Of a stretch of DNA of 64,000 nt, positions 1 to 9,676 are shown piece after piece (positions within the stretch are counted from its first letter, which is position 1; each line of letters opens with the position of its first letter). Source of the stretch: DASPSM01 sp036008465 (GTDB lineage Bacteria; Planctomycetota; Planctomycetia; Planctomycetales; Planctomycetaceae); contig DASYNP010000015.1 in assembly GCA_036008465.1 (NCBI GenBank), positions 1 through 64,000 of the forward strand. Reading direction: 5' to 3'. The notes below the pieces were generated by a model. The model did no database searches. It was given only the letters and a program-made list of their open reading frames with translations, and was not told where the DNA came from. Made by a program: the position numbers and the translations under genes.

Positions 1-793
1 CTACGCGTGCCCAGCGGTCGAAGTTGGCTTTGTCGTGCTGCTTGAGCCGCTTTTCGGCATCTTCGGGCTTGGCCCGCTCGGCCTCGTCCCGGACGGCCTG
101 GATGTCTTCCTCGGGAATGCCCCAGGTCCGCAGCGTGCTGATGGCCCGATTGAGAGTATTGATGTCTCCCTGAACCGCTCTTTTCTGCTGCCAGAGCTGA
201 ATATCTGGAACGACGGCCGCGTGCGATTCCCAGCGTTCGAGAACATGACTGTCGAATTTCAGCTGATAGATGGCGTCGATCAGGTCATTCTTTTTGTTGC
301 CCACGTCGACGCTGTAAAAGGCGGCCAGCAGATTGCCCTTCGTCACCTTGTCGCCAGAACGCAGCTCGCGGCGGGATGTGGTCGTCGAGCCCGTTTTCAG
401 CCGGTCCTCTTCGATCGTGCCGATTTCGACAACCTGAGCCGATGACGGCGAGGGGGCGAACAAAGCTCGAATCGGAAGAAGCCGCGTGGGGTCGAGCATC
501 GTGGTGCCGGGCATCGGCAGCGGGCGTGTTCGCGTCGGGCGGACGGCCGTCACAATCTGGTCGACATTGTCCTTGCGAATGCCAAGCGCCGCGCGCACGT
601 TCTGGGGAACAAACAGCGTATGGGGCTGACCCTTCACAAGCTCGACACCGAGCCCCGGCTTTTCGGCGGCAGCCTCTGAACTCGTCTCGCGTTCCGCAGC
701 AAGTTGCTGCAGCCCCACCGCGCCGCAAGTGACAAACACTGCGACGAGTATGATCCCGCCAGTCTTCACATACTTCATTTGAAAAACCCGCAT
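1..793 (-). CDS. RND efflux periplasmic adaptor subunit (HlyD/CusB-like), 3' end beyond window edge
   Basis: The frame is open from position 793 to the left edge, giving about 264 residues with no stop. The start is an ATG at 793 with GAGGA seven bases upstream; an in-frame ATG at 778 is an alternative. The N-terminus has a hydrophobic segment (GGIILVAVFVTCG) fitting an export signal or membrane anchor. Further on come a lipoyl-like stretch with RSGDKVTKGNLLAAF and then a helical region rich in charged residues, as in the hairpin of membrane-fusion proteins. Such proteins bridge an inner-membrane RND pump and an outer-membrane channel for metal or drug efflux. A response regulator lies 70 bp upstream on the same strand. 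The C-terminal barrel domains are outside the window, so substrate class cannot be judged. Confidence 0.8.
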   Translation of the reverse strand, partial: MRVFQMKYVKTGGIILVAVFVTCGAVGLQQLAAERETSSEAAAEKPGLGVELVKGQPHTLFVPQNVRAALGIRKDNVDQIVTAVRPTRTRPLPMPGTTMLDPTRLLPIRALFAPSPSSAQVVEIGTIEEDRLKTGSTTTSRRELRSGDKVTKGNLLAAFYSVDVGNKKNDLIDAIYQLKFDSHVLERWESHAAVVPDIQLWQQKRAVQGDINTLNRAISTLRTWGIPEEDIQAVRDEAERAKPEDAEKRLKQHDKANFDRWARV

Positions 794-863
794 GCAAATT
801 CCTCAGTAGCGTGGCAGCTCGTGGCTGCGTCGAGGCGTTTTGACGAACGGACCACACTGACCG

Positions 864-1268
864 TCACCCGAACTTGGCTCCAAATTCCTCATCGAAGGGC
901 TCACACTCGAGCAGAGCTGTCTCGACGGTGCGTCGCAGTTCGGGCAAATCGATCGACTTCGTGATGAGTCGCGCTCCTCGGCTCGGCAAGGCCGATTTTT
1001 CGAGGTGATGTGTCGTGAGGAAAATCAGTGGGAGAGACGGATCCTCTGCCCGGATCGAGTCGGCCAGTTTCAGTGCGGGCCCATCTCGCAATCCCGTGTC
1101 GACGACGACGAGGTGGGGCCGATTTCCCTCCACTCGGCTCAGAGCGTCACCCGCGGTCCTCACGTGCACAGCGGTCTGTCCCTCGCAGGTGAGGACTTTC
1201 GCCAGCACCTGGCCGAGGACTTCATCGTCCTCGACGATCAAAATGGTCGTTGGCACTGGTTGGGTCAC
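864..1268 (-). CDS. Stand-alone response-regulator receiver domain protein
   Basis: This 134-residue protein is a single CheY-like receiver with no output domain. The acidic pocket is EDD at 13-15, the phosphoacceptor is Asp57 in VVVDTGL, the switch threonine is in FLTT (about 85), and the conserved lysine is Lys104 in LITKS. The start is GTG at 1268 without a clear Shine-Dalgarno sequence. It lies 70 bp upstream of the efflux adaptor, so the two may be co-transcribed. No partner kinase is adjacent. It probably relays phosphate to another protein or works by protein contact. Confidence 0.85.
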   Translation of the reverse strand: MTQPVPTTILIVEDDEVLGQVLAKVLTCEGQTAVHVRTAGDALSRVEGNRPHLVVVDTGLRDGPALKLADSIRAEDPSLPLIFLTTHHLEKSALPSRGARLITKSIDLPELRRTVETALLECEPFDEEFGAKFG

Positions 1269-1609
1269 TATTCTGGGACGGCTTGGACGAACGACTTGGG
1301 GATTCCTGCGCAGAGGACTTGCTCTTTAGCACTTCGGATGCCAAGTGCCGACCTGTCAACGACTTCATGAACGGGGGCGCCTTTTTCGCACTTTCGGAGT
1401 GAATGCTCCTCGGGTGGCTCAAAGGGCGTATCACCTTTTGGCCAATTCGGTCAATTTTCATTTTCAGAATCTGCCCAGTGAGGACAGAAACTGCTCAGGC
1501 GACAGACCTTCGTAATCCCGTTTTCCGGGAGCAATACCAGACGAAATGCGGCTGCAAACGATGGGCAATCGAGAACGACACGCAGGTAAACGGCGGCCGA
1601 ATCCGCGAC
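1269..1609. other. Intergenic, 341 bp, no gene recognised
   Basis: This gap separates the stop of the WD40 gene from the start of the receiver gene, both on the minus strand. No convincing coding frame was seen. The only local structure noted is a short hairpin near 1520-1535 (TCCCG/CGGGA arms). It probably carries the promoter of the receiver/adaptor pair. Confidence 0.5.
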
Positions 1610-4600
1610 TCAATCGATCAAACCCGAGAGCCAGTGCACGAGGTTGAGCGCCAATTTTCGGTTGTCGCAGCCCGGCACGTTCATTCCAATCCGCTGGGGC
1701 GGGTCCCCGTAGACTTGCGCAGAGAGAGCGCCCGCCTCGCCCATCACAACCACTCGTCCCCGGCCAAACTTCAACGCAATCCCTTGAGCTCGGCCGGCGG
1801 CCGAAATCCGTTTGTCTTGCTCGACGTCCATCGCCGTGTCGGCGAACTTGAGAAAGGGGACGCTCTCTGGGGGGCCTTTGAGCGATTGGCCCGCGAAGGT
1901 CAGCACGCGGTTGACCCGTTCCGACTCGTTCCGTCCGCGCAGGATCGCGTGGTCGCCGAGTTGATTCTTGTCACGTGAGAAGAGCAGACCGTTCGTGGTT
2001 TCATTGGCCGGATCGACAGTCACGCGCAGGCTCATGTTCACGCCGAAATGCTTCCCCAGCTCCTCCGAGCCAGAGCCGAACGGCTCATGGTCGGTGATCA
2101 GCAATAAGGAGCCGCCACCCCGCACCCAATTTTCGACGCTGTCGCACTCGGCCTTGGTGAAAGCGGACTTGGACGAACTCGGCTGGGCGGGCGCGTTGGC
2201 GATGACGAGCAGGTCGTACTCGTCCAGTCGCCGGGCTGTGAACGGCTCGCGGCTTGAAGTGACGCGATAGCCGTCGTTCGTGATGAGGTCGGCGAAGACT
2301 TTGTAGCGGCCGCCGGCCGTGTGAAAGTTCCGGTGAGCCTCGTCGAACAACACCGTCGGATGCTTGTCAGTGTAGGCCGGATGCGGGACCGCGACGTCGA
2401 AGTCGGGGTCATTGCGCTGTTGGAGCGTTCGTCGAGTGGCCGTGGTCGTAGTGACTCGCGCGCGGTGTAAAGCGGGTTTGGCGTTGGGCACTTTCTCACC
2501 GGTACGCTTGCGGAATTCGGCATAGTCGAACATTTCCATGGCGTGGTCGGGCTTCTCGGCGAGAAACAGGAATTCCGACTCGATGACGTCCGGCGAGCCG
2601 GCGAGAAAGCGGCCGTCCGCCGCGATCACGACCGATTCTTCGGCACTTGCAAAAAAGATAATGGTTTCGGGCCGATTCGATTCGGTCGACCAGATGCAGA
2701 CGGTCGGACTCCAGCCGGCGGTCACTAGATGGCGGCCGTCGGGACTGAAACTGGCCGAATAGATCGCTCCCGCGTGGCCGTCGAGAGTGCGCAAGAGCGT
2801 GCCGTCGGATCGCCACAACTTCGCCAAGCAGTCCCAGCCTGTCGTCGCGAAGTGCGAACCGCCGGGACTATAAGTCACGTCCGTGCAGCTTCCCAGCAAG
2901 TGCGCGGGGGCCGACCGTTTGGGACGGGTCGTGTCGCCGAGATGCCAGGCTTCCCAATAGCCAGCGTCATAGCCTAAGAGCGCCGTCTTTCCGTCGGGAC
3001 TGATGTCCAACGCATCGACTTCGCCTCGTAAATCTTTTAGGACCGCGACCGAGTTTCCTTTGGTGTCGTAAACGTGCAGCGAAAAGAGCGTCCGCTCCTT
3101 GACGATGTTCAAAACGACCAGGCGGGTGCCGTCCGCATTCCATCGGATGCTGTCGACGTTGCCCGGGGCAGGGAACGTTGCGCTGACGGCTTCACCCGAC
3201 TTGATGATGCGAATTGAGCCGCCGGCGACCGACGCGAACAAGCCCGTCTTCGTGTTCCACGCCACATGAGAGGGCGCTGGCGGCAGCTCAAAAGGCAAAG
3301 TCGCCGGACCGCCATCCGAGTTGGCCACAATGGCCTCGCCACTCGAAAGCATGACGACGCGCTTTCCGTCGGGACTCCAGGCGATCTGCCCTCGCCCGTC
3401 GAAGGAGCGAATGACGTGCTCGACGTAGCCGGCGAGCGCGCCGTCGGGTCGGCGGAACTCGACGCCATTGGCCGTCACCAGCGCAATGCGATCCCCGCTG
3501 GGACTCCACTCGGCGTAGGTGTAGTTGGGCAGGAAGTAAGGGAACGGATTTGATTGGCTGAGCGCACCGGTTTCGACGTCGAGGACCAGGATCTGATGCA
3601 CGCCGCCAAAAGCGATTCTCTTTCCCTCCGGAGCCCAAGCCATCGAGGCCGAGACCATCATTTGGCGGAGGGCTGGGATCTGAATTTCTGACTGGATTTC
3701 TCCGGCGGCGTTTAGAAACTCCACTGTGCCGCGTTCGCGGAGGACGGCCAGCGAAGCGCCGTCGGGACTCCATTGGAGGGCGTGCACTGCTCGGTCGCCG
3801 GCGCGCGAGTCGATCGCCTTGCCATTGGAGTCGCAGAGGCGCACCACGGCGTGGTACTCCAAATCGTCGGCCGTGTAGAGGCCGAATGTCGACGCGGCGA
3901 TCTGTTTGCCGCTTGCGCTCCAGGTCGCGTGCCGGACGGGAGCCGCGTGACCCGAGCAGGTGGCCGCCAGCGAACCGTCGGCATTCCAGATTTTGACTTG
4001 ATGCTTGTCGTCGCCGACGACGAATTGTGTTCCGTGGGGATTCCAGGCCAGGCAATTGACGGCAGCCTCCGACGCATTGATGGTCCGGATTGGCGAGCCG
4101 TCGGATTGGACGATTCGCACCTTCCCACCCTCACCGGCCCAGGCGAGCCGTTTTCCATCCGAGGTCCAAGCGGCGGTGTTGATCGGACCAGCAGGGTTCG
4201 CCAAAACAATCTGGGGCACGCCGTCAGAGGACCAGAGGCGGACAGTGCCGTCGAGACTGGCCGACGCGATCTGACCTGTCGCTCGATTCCAGTCGATGGA
4301 TTGAACGCGTTGCGAATGCCCGATCAGGAACTTACGGGTCTCGAACGTCTTTGCGTCGCAAATGCGAATGTAGTTCGATTCTCTGTAGGCGATCTGCTGT
4401 CCATCAGGGCTCCAGGCGATCGCCGTGATCTGGCCCCGTGGGATCTTGTAGGCCAACTGCCAGCGACCAAGGCCCGGCAGAGGTCGTGGTGCTGGTATCA
4501 ATCCCGGAAGCGGCTCGCGACGGGAAGCTGCCGGAAGCGTCCTATCGGCGGCAACAGCAGAACCGCCAGAAATGCAAAAAGCCAAAAGAGCCGCGGCCGT

Positions 4601-4630
4601 GAGCGAAACGAGCGAGCGCGACAGGGTCAT
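1610..4630 (-). CDS. Exported WD40 beta-propeller protein with C-terminal GATase-like (IFT52/DUF4350-type) domain
   Basis: This is a 1006-residue protein. Residues 1-28 form a signal peptide (hydrophobic core VSLTAAALLAFCISGG, then AVAA). Residues from about 60 to 690 hold many WD40-like blades with recurring WSPDG(K/Q)xIA and WNxxGxxxA motifs, enough for about two propellers. From about residue 755 the fold changes to a Rossmann-like domain: PTVLFDEAHRN, then DEYDLLVIANAP, ENWVRGGGSLLLITDHEPFG and GRGRVVVMGEAG. That pattern is typical of GATase-1-like/DUF4350 or IFT52-type domains that often lack catalytic residues. The protein is probably periplasmic and scaffolding. The minus-strand peptidase gene ends 128 bp upstream. 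Confidence 0.8.
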   Translation of the reverse strand: MTLSRSLVSLTAAALLAFCISGGSAVAADRTLPAASRREPLPGLIPAPRPLPGLGRWQLAYKIPRGQITAIAWSPDGQQIAYRESNYIRICDAKTFETRKFLIGHSQRVQSIDWNRATGQIASASLDGTVRLWSSDGVPQIVLANPAGPINTAAWTSDGKRLAWAGEGGKVRIVQSDGSPIRTINASEAAVNCLAWNPHGTQFVVGDDKHQVKIWNADGSLAATCSGHAAPVRHATWSASGKQIAASTFGLYTADDLEYHAVVRLCDSNGKAIDSRAGDRAVHALQWSPDGASLAVLRERGTVEFLNAAGEIQSEIQIPALRQMMVSASMAWAPEGKRIAFGGVHQILVLDVETGALSQSNPFPYFLPNYTYAEWSPSGDRIALVTANGVEFRRPDGALAGYVEHVIRSFDGRGQIAWSPDGKRVVMLSSGEAIVANSDGGPATLPFELPPAPSHVAWNTKTGLFASVAGGSIRIIKSGEAVSATFPAPGNVDSIRWNADGTRLVVLNIVKERTLFSLHVYDTKGNSVAVLKDLRGEVDALDISPDGKTALLGYDAGYWEAWHLGDTTRPKRSAPAHLLGSCTDVTYSPGGSHFATTGWDCLAKLWRSDGTLLRTLDGHAGAIYSASFSPDGRHLVTAGWSPTVCIWSTESNRPETIIFFASAEESVVIAADGRFLAGSPDVIESEFLFLAEKPDHAMEMFDYAEFRKRTGEKVPNAKPALHRARVTTTTATRRTLQQRNDPDFDVAVPHPAYTDKHPTVLFDEAHRNFHTAGGRYKVFADLITNDGYRVTSSREPFTARRLDEYDLLVIANAPAQPSSSKSAFTKAECDSVENWVRGGGSLLLITDHEPFGSGSEELGKHFGVNMSLRVTVDPANETTNGLLFSRDKNQLGDHAILRGRNESERVNRVLTFAGQSLKGPPESVPFLKFADTAMDVEQDKRISAAGRAQGIALKFGRGRVVVMGEAGALSAQVYGDPPQRIGMNVPGCDNRKLALNLVHWLSGLID

Positions 4631-4758
4631 GGATCCGCCTCCAAACTATGTTCCTGGGCGGGTCGACTTTGCGCGGCTGCCGACACGATAACCCGGCGCA
4701 CGGGTCGACGGCAATCCGGTCCGAACGGCCAACTTTGCGAAGGTGTGACGGCCGTTGT

Positions 4759-6147
4759 TTACAGGCCTTTTTCTGCCAGCAGATAGGCGAGCGTCGTCAT
4801 GGCGGCGGCTCCGCCTTGCAGTTCTTCGATCTTGACCGCGTCGATTCGATCGCGGGCCGAATGGTGGAAGTCGAAGTAGTGCGCTGATTCGGGTCTGTAG
4901 CCAATCGTGATGGCGCCCTGAGGACGCAGCGGCGCGATATCGGTGCCGCCACCCCCCTTCTCGATCGAGTCGGCGTGAAACAGACCGAGGTACGGGGCAA
5001 AGCGTTTGACTGCCGCGACTTGCTGATCGGTACCCGACACTCCGAAGCCGATGGGTGCAAAGCCGCCGCTATCGGATTCGATCGCGGCAAAGTGTTTTTC
5101 GCCTTTCGCCTTGGCTTGACGGGCGTATTCCTCCGCGCCCATGCCGCCGAATTCCTCGGCCATGAACAGCACCACGCGAATGGTGCGCCGCGGTCGCATG
5201 CCGAGAGCCTTCAGGGCCCGCACGACTTCGATCGATTGCACGACTCCCGTGCCGTCGTCGTGCGCGCCGGTCGCCAGATCCCACGAATCGAGGTGACCGC
5301 CCACCAGCACATATTCCTGCGGGAGGTCGCGGCCCGTCAGCTCTCCGATGACATTGAACGACGAGACTTCGGGATGTTGGGCACAGCTGAGCTTCAGATT
5401 CACTTTGAGCTTGGGATCGGACTTGAGCAGCTTGGAAAGTTCGTTCGCGCTATGCGTGCTCAAGGCGGCGGCCGGAATCATGGGGACGCCGGTTTCGTAT
5501 TTGAGCATCCCCGTGTGCGGATTGTCATCGTCTGGCAAGCTGGTCATCGAGCGGACCAAGACTGCCACCGCCCCTTCCCTGGCGGCGACCGAGGCGCCGC
5601 GGTACCGCTGATCGACCGTCTTGCCATAAGACCCGTACGAACTCCGGCCCCCCGCGGTCATCGGCCGGTTGTAGAAAACGATCTTGCCGGCGACCGCCTT
5701 GCCGAGCTTCTCAACTTCGTCGAGACCATGCACTTCCACGACACCCGCCTCGACCCCCTCCTTGGAGGTGCCGACACTGGGGCCGAGCGCGGTGACTTTG
5801 AGCGCGACCGGCTGGGGCGTGGAAGTGACCGCGGCCCGTTCGACGTCGCCGCGGGTCCAGTGCGGAACCATCGTGGGTTGCAGGACGACTCGATCGCATC
5901 CGCAAGATTCCAGCTTCCGCTTGCCCCACTCCACCGCTTTCGCGGCCCCTTCGGAGCCACTGAGCCGCGGCCCGATCGTGGTCAGCTCGCGCAGGTTGGC
6001 ATACGCCTTTCCATTGGTGGTGGTCTCTGCGGCAATTTTCCGCGTCACGTCTACCAGCGGATCGTCCGCGCTCGCGCGGGCGGCAAGCAGCGCCAGGACA
6101 ATGAAACTTCCGGACCGGACAACATCGGACAGGCGTGTTGGATTCAT
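4759..6147 (-). CDS. Secreted M28-family zinc metallopeptidase (carboxypeptidase Q-like)
   Basis: The protein is 462 residues from the ATG at 6147; the frame runs further upstream, but this start gives a proper signal peptide (FIVLALLAARASA). A protease-associated domain insert occupies roughly residues 110-220. The two-zinc site of the M28 family is visible: His in GGHLDSWD (about 284), bridging Asp in AHDDG (about 296), Glu-Glu in MAEEFGG (about 330), Asp in ESDSGG (about 357) and His in FHHSARD (about 427). It is likely an exported aminopeptidase or carboxypeptidase. It lies upstream of the WD40 gene on the same strand, 128 bp away, so a shared transcript is possible. Confidence 0.88.
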   Translation of the reverse strand: MNPTRLSDVVRSGSFIVLALLAARASADDPLVDVTRKIAAETTTNGKAYANLRELTTIGPRLSGSEGAAKAVEWGKRKLESCGCDRVVLQPTMVPHWTRGDVERAAVTSTPQPVALKVTALGPSVGTSKEGVEAGVVEVHGLDEVEKLGKAVAGKIVFYNRPMTAGGRSSYGSYGKTVDQRYRGASVAAREGAVAVLVRSMTSLPDDDNPHTGMLKYETGVPMIPAAALSTHSANELSKLLKSDPKLKVNLKLSCAQHPEVSSFNVIGELTGRDLPQEYVLVGGHLDSWDLATGAHDDGTGVVQSIEVVRALKALGMRPRRTIRVVLFMAEEFGGMGAEEYARQAKAKGEKHFAAIESDSGGFAPIGFGVSGTDQQVAAVKRFAPYLGLFHADSIEKGGGGTDIAPLRPQGAITIGYRPESAHYFDFHHSARDRIDAVKIEELQGGAAAMTTLAYLLAEKGL

Positions 6148-6394
6148 GCTTTCTTGATAGCGTTTGCAGCCGAATTTCGCGAGCGATGAGCGAAAATGCC
6201 GAGAATCCCGACATGCCATCGAGGGAGATCCTTGCCGGCGGCAGACCTAGATTGGACTTGCGCGGAGCGGACTCTATGCTGAATTAGCCGACGTGAAGTT
6301 GCGCTCCCGCCGATTGGAAGAATTCTGCGGCCCGGGTTGTCGACGTTTCAACACTGGCGGGCAGTTTCGAGTTCACGTCGCACAGAGCGATGCC

Positions 6395-9300
6395 ATGGCG
6401 AGCTCACCGCCGATTGACGAAATCTTCCTGGCCGCATTGGAAAGGCCGATCTCTGAGCGCCAGGCGTTTCTCGATGCCGTCTGCGGTGGCGACGCAGAAT
6501 TGCACAGCCGGGTCGAGCGGCTCTTGGCCACTCATTCCCAGCCCAGAGAGAACCCACCAACGGTGCTTCAGGGAACGTCCCTCTCCTGCGACGAGCGACC
6601 GCCCTCTGTGCAGAAGATGGCCGGAATGCTCATTGGCGGGCGCTACAAACTATTGGAAGAGATCGCCTCCGGCGGAATGGGAACCGTGTGGGTTGCCGAG
6701 CAGACGCAGCCCGTTCGTCGGCGGGTGGCGATCAAGCTCATCAAGCCCGGGATGGACAGCCGGCAGGTTCTGTCGCGTTTTGAGGCCGAGCGGCAGGCGC
6801 TAGCCCTGATGGATCATCCGAACATCGCCAAAGTGCTTGATGGCGGCGTGACTGACCTTGGGCACCCGTTCTTTGTCATGGAGTACGTCAAAGGTGTGCC
6901 CATTACCGACTACTGTGATCAAGCGAAGGTCACTCTCGAGGGACGCCTCAAGCTGTTCCTCAAAGTCTGCCAGGCAGTGCAACACGCGCATCAAAAGGGA
7001 ATCATTCACCGCGATTTGAAACCGTCGAATATTTTGGTCTGCCTGTACGACGGTCATGCGGTCCCGAAAGTGATCGATTTTGGGCTGGCCAAGGCGATGC
7101 ACCAACCGCTCACGGAACATACGCTCTATACCGCCCACGGGTTCATGATGGGGACGCCCTTGTATATGAGCCCCGAGCAGGCCGAGTTCAATAACCTCGA
7201 CATCGACACCCGCAGCGATATCTATTCGCTCGGCGTGATCCTGTACGAGCTGTTGACGGGAACGACGCCGCTCGATCGGCAGCGAATCAAAAACGCCGCT
7301 TGGCCAGAGGCCGTGCGACTGATCAAGGAAGAAGAGCCGAGCAAGCCGAGCACCAAGCTCGGCACCAGCGGCACTTTGCCGTCCATTGCTGCCCAGCGGA
7401 GCCTCGAACCGGCGCAGCTGAGCCGCGCGGTGCGCGGCGACCTCGATTGGATCGTGATGAAGTCGCTCGACAAAGAGCGATCGCGAAGGTACGAGACGGC
7501 CAACGGTCTGGCCCGCGACATCGAGCGCTATCTGGCCGACGATGTCGTGGAAGCGCGGCCGCCGTCTGCGAGCTATCGGCTGCGAAAGCTGGTGCGTCGC
7601 AACCAGGGTCTGGTCGTGGCGGTAGGTCTGATCGCGCTGGTGCTGGTCGGAGGCATCGCCGGAACGACGTGGGGAATGATCGAGGCCGTGCAAGCCCAGC
7701 GCGCCGAAGCTGCGCGGGCCGAAGGGGAGCGGCTCGCCAAACTCGAAGCTGAGGCGCAGGAATCAAAAGCCGAAGCCGCCAACCAGCAGGCGCAAAAGCG
7801 GCTCACGCAAATCCAGAAGGGCAACGAGATCATTACGTCGATTTTCACCGATCTCGACATCCGCGAAGCGAAAAAGGGGACCGGGCCGCTGGAGGCCGTG
7901 CTGGCCGAGCGACTTGTCAAAGCGGCCGGCCAACTGGAAGGAGAAGCGGTCGGAGACCCCCTGGTGGTTGCAGGTTTGCAGGATCGACTGGGCCTGTCGC
8001 TGCTCAACCTGGGCCATCCGAAAGAGGCCATTCCGCTCTTCACGAAGGCTGCGGAAACGCGCCGCACCCACCTGGGGGCCGACCACCCCGACACGCTCGC
8101 GAGCAGCCACAACCTCGCGGAAGGCTACCTGGCTGCCGGCAAGCTCGACGTGGCCCTGCCCCTCTTAGAGAAAACGGTGAAGCTCAGAAAGGCCAGGCTC
8201 GGCACCGATCACTCCGACACGCTGGAAAGCATGAACGACCTGGCGTTGTGCTATGAGGCCACCGGCAAGCTGAATTTGGCTCTGCCGCTTTTTGAGGAGA
8301 CCCTCAATCTCTGCCGAACGAAGCTGGGAGGCGAGCACTCCACGACGCTCGCCTGCATCAACAACCTGGCATCGGCCTACGGGAACGCTGGCAAACTGGA
8401 TCTGGCCCTGCCGCTGTACGAGGAGGCTGTCAAGATCGCGAAGGCCAAGCTGGGCGCCGAGCACCCCGACACGCTCACTTGCATGAACAACCTGGCGTTG
8501 GGCTACAAGTCCGCCGGGAAGATGAACCTGGCCCTTCCGCTGCTCGAGCAAACCTTCAAGCTCATGAAGGCCAACCTGGGTGCCGACCACCCCAACACGC
8601 TTGCGAGCATGAACAACCTGGCGTCGGCCTACGGAGACGCCGGAAAGCGGGATCTGGCCCTGCCGCTGTACGAGGAAACCGTGAAGCTCAAAAAGGCCAA
8701 GCTGGGCGCCGACCATCCCGATACGCTCGTTAGCATGAATAACCTGGCGTCGAGCTACCAGGCCGCCTATAAGCTCGACCTGGCAATTCCCCTTTTTGAG
8801 GAGACTCTCAAGCTCAGGAAGGGCAAGCTGGGCGCAAGCCACCCTGACACGCTCGCGACGTTGCAGAATCTCGCCGAGGCGCACCTCACGGCAGCGGCTC
8901 AGGAGGCATGGTTGGGCCGAGACAAAGAGCATGCCGAGACTTGCCGACGCGCGCTCGAACTCGCAAAGAGTTCAGACGATGCAGTCACGCTCGATCGGGT
9001 GGCCAGGGTTTGCTGCCTACGTCCCACTGGGGACGCAGCGCAAGTTGCCGATTCCCTCACCCTGGCCCGCAAGGCAGTCGAACTCGGCGAGGGCCACCGG
9101 GCTTCGCCCTATTTCCAGCTGACCCTCGGAATGTGCGAATTTCGCAAAGGCCATTGGACGGAAGCCGACGCCGCCCTGAGCTCTGCGATGAAGGCTGCTA
9201 CGCAAAATTCCTCCGTCTGGTCGACGTCCGCCTTCTACCGCGCCTTGACCCTGCTTCGCCTGGGCAAACCCGACGAAGCCCGCAAACTCGCCAGCGAGGC

Positions 9301-9448
9301 CGCGTCGAAAATGAAGCCCCTTCCCCAGGAGCAGAAGAACCATTTCCGGAACGACGACCTGATCGTGTGGTTGGCTTACAAGGAAGCCAAGGAGCTGTGC
9401 AATCTGGAATCGGCCTCGGCAGCGTCACGACGAGCCGGCACAAAATGA
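6395..9448 (+). CDS. Membrane-anchored Ser/Thr protein kinase with kinesin-light-chain-type TPR repeats
   Basis: The protein is 1017 residues from the ATG at 6395, chosen because the upstream in-frame extension has no kinase-like sequence and MASSPPIDEIFLAAL is a usual start for this family. The kinase domain covers about 84-370: glycine loop SGGMGTVW, AIKLIK lysine, HRDLKPSNIL catalytic loop (about 204), DFGLAK and an SPEQ activation segment. A single membrane span lies at about 405-425. A coiled, Ala/Glu/Gln-rich stretch precedes TPRs between roughly 520 and 835. Six near-identical 42-residue repeats carry the LGADHPDTL-xSMNNLA signature, giving a 126-bp periodicity in the DNA. This is the common planctomycete architecture: cytoplasmic kinase, extracytoplasmic or peripheral TPR sensor. 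Confidence 0.93.
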   Translation: MASSPPIDEIFLAALERPISERQAFLDAVCGGDAELHSRVERLLATHSQPRENPPTVLQGTSLSCDERPPSVQKMAGMLIGGRYKLLEEIASGGMGTVWVAEQTQPVRRRVAIKLIKPGMDSRQVLSRFEAERQALALMDHPNIAKVLDGGVTDLGHPFFVMEYVKGVPITDYCDQAKVTLEGRLKLFLKVCQAVQHAHQKGIIHRDLKPSNILVCLYDGHAVPKVIDFGLAKAMHQPLTEHTLYTAHGFMMGTPLYMSPEQAEFNNLDIDTRSDIYSLGVILYELLTGTTPLDRQRIKNAAWPEAVRLIKEEEPSKPSTKLGTSGTLPSIAAQRSLEPAQLSRAVRGDLDWIVMKSLDKERSRRYETANGLARDIERYLADDVVEARPPSASYRLRKLVRRNQGLVVAVGLIALVLVGGIAGTTWGMIEAVQAQRAEAARAEGERLAKLEAEAQESKAEAANQQAQKRLTQIQKGNEIITSIFTDLDIREAKKGTGPLEAVLAERLVKAAGQLEGEAVGDPLVVAGLQDRLGLSLLNLGHPKEAIPLFTKAAETRRTHLGADHPDTLASSHNLAEGYLAAGKLDVALPLLEKTVKLRKARLGTDHSDTLESMNDLALCYEATGKLNLALPLFEETLNLCRTKLGGEHSTTLACINNLASAYGNAGKLDLALPLYEEAVKIAKAKLGAEHPDTLTCMNNLALGYKSAGKMNLALPLLEQTFKLMKANLGADHPNTLASMNNLASAYGDAGKRDLALPLYEETVKLKKAKLGADHPDTLVSMNNLASSYQAAYKLDLAIPLFEETLKLRKGKLGASHPDTLATLQNLAEAHLTAAAQEAWLGRDKEHAETCRRALELAKSSDDAVTLDRVARVCCLRPTGDAAQVADSLTLARKAVELGEGHRASPYFQLTLGMCEFRKGHWTEADAALSSAMKAATQNSSVWSTSAFYRALTLLRLGKPDEARKLASEAASKMKPLPQEQKNHFRNDDLIVWLAYKEAKELCNLESASAASRRAGTK

Positions 9449-9676
9449 GAGCATCTGGAGTTCCCTTCATGAGGCCTCGGGTCACAAGTTCTTGTCTTGG
9501 GCCTGTTGACCTCGCCTCACTGCGGCATTTTCCTGGGGATATTACTGGGGCATTGTACAAGCGGCCGATGACTCGGTTCCGCAATCCGGACCGGCCGCCG
9601 GTTTGCTTGCCAGTCGGTCACTCGCAGGGATAACCTACGAAGAGCCGCGATGGCCCAAGACCGCAAGGAGCGACCC

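Noticed and set aside
8080..8860. 126-bp tandem periodicity resembling a CRISPR or satellite array
   Set aside because: It is the in-frame DNA of 42-residue TPR repeats in the kinase gene; there are no spacers.
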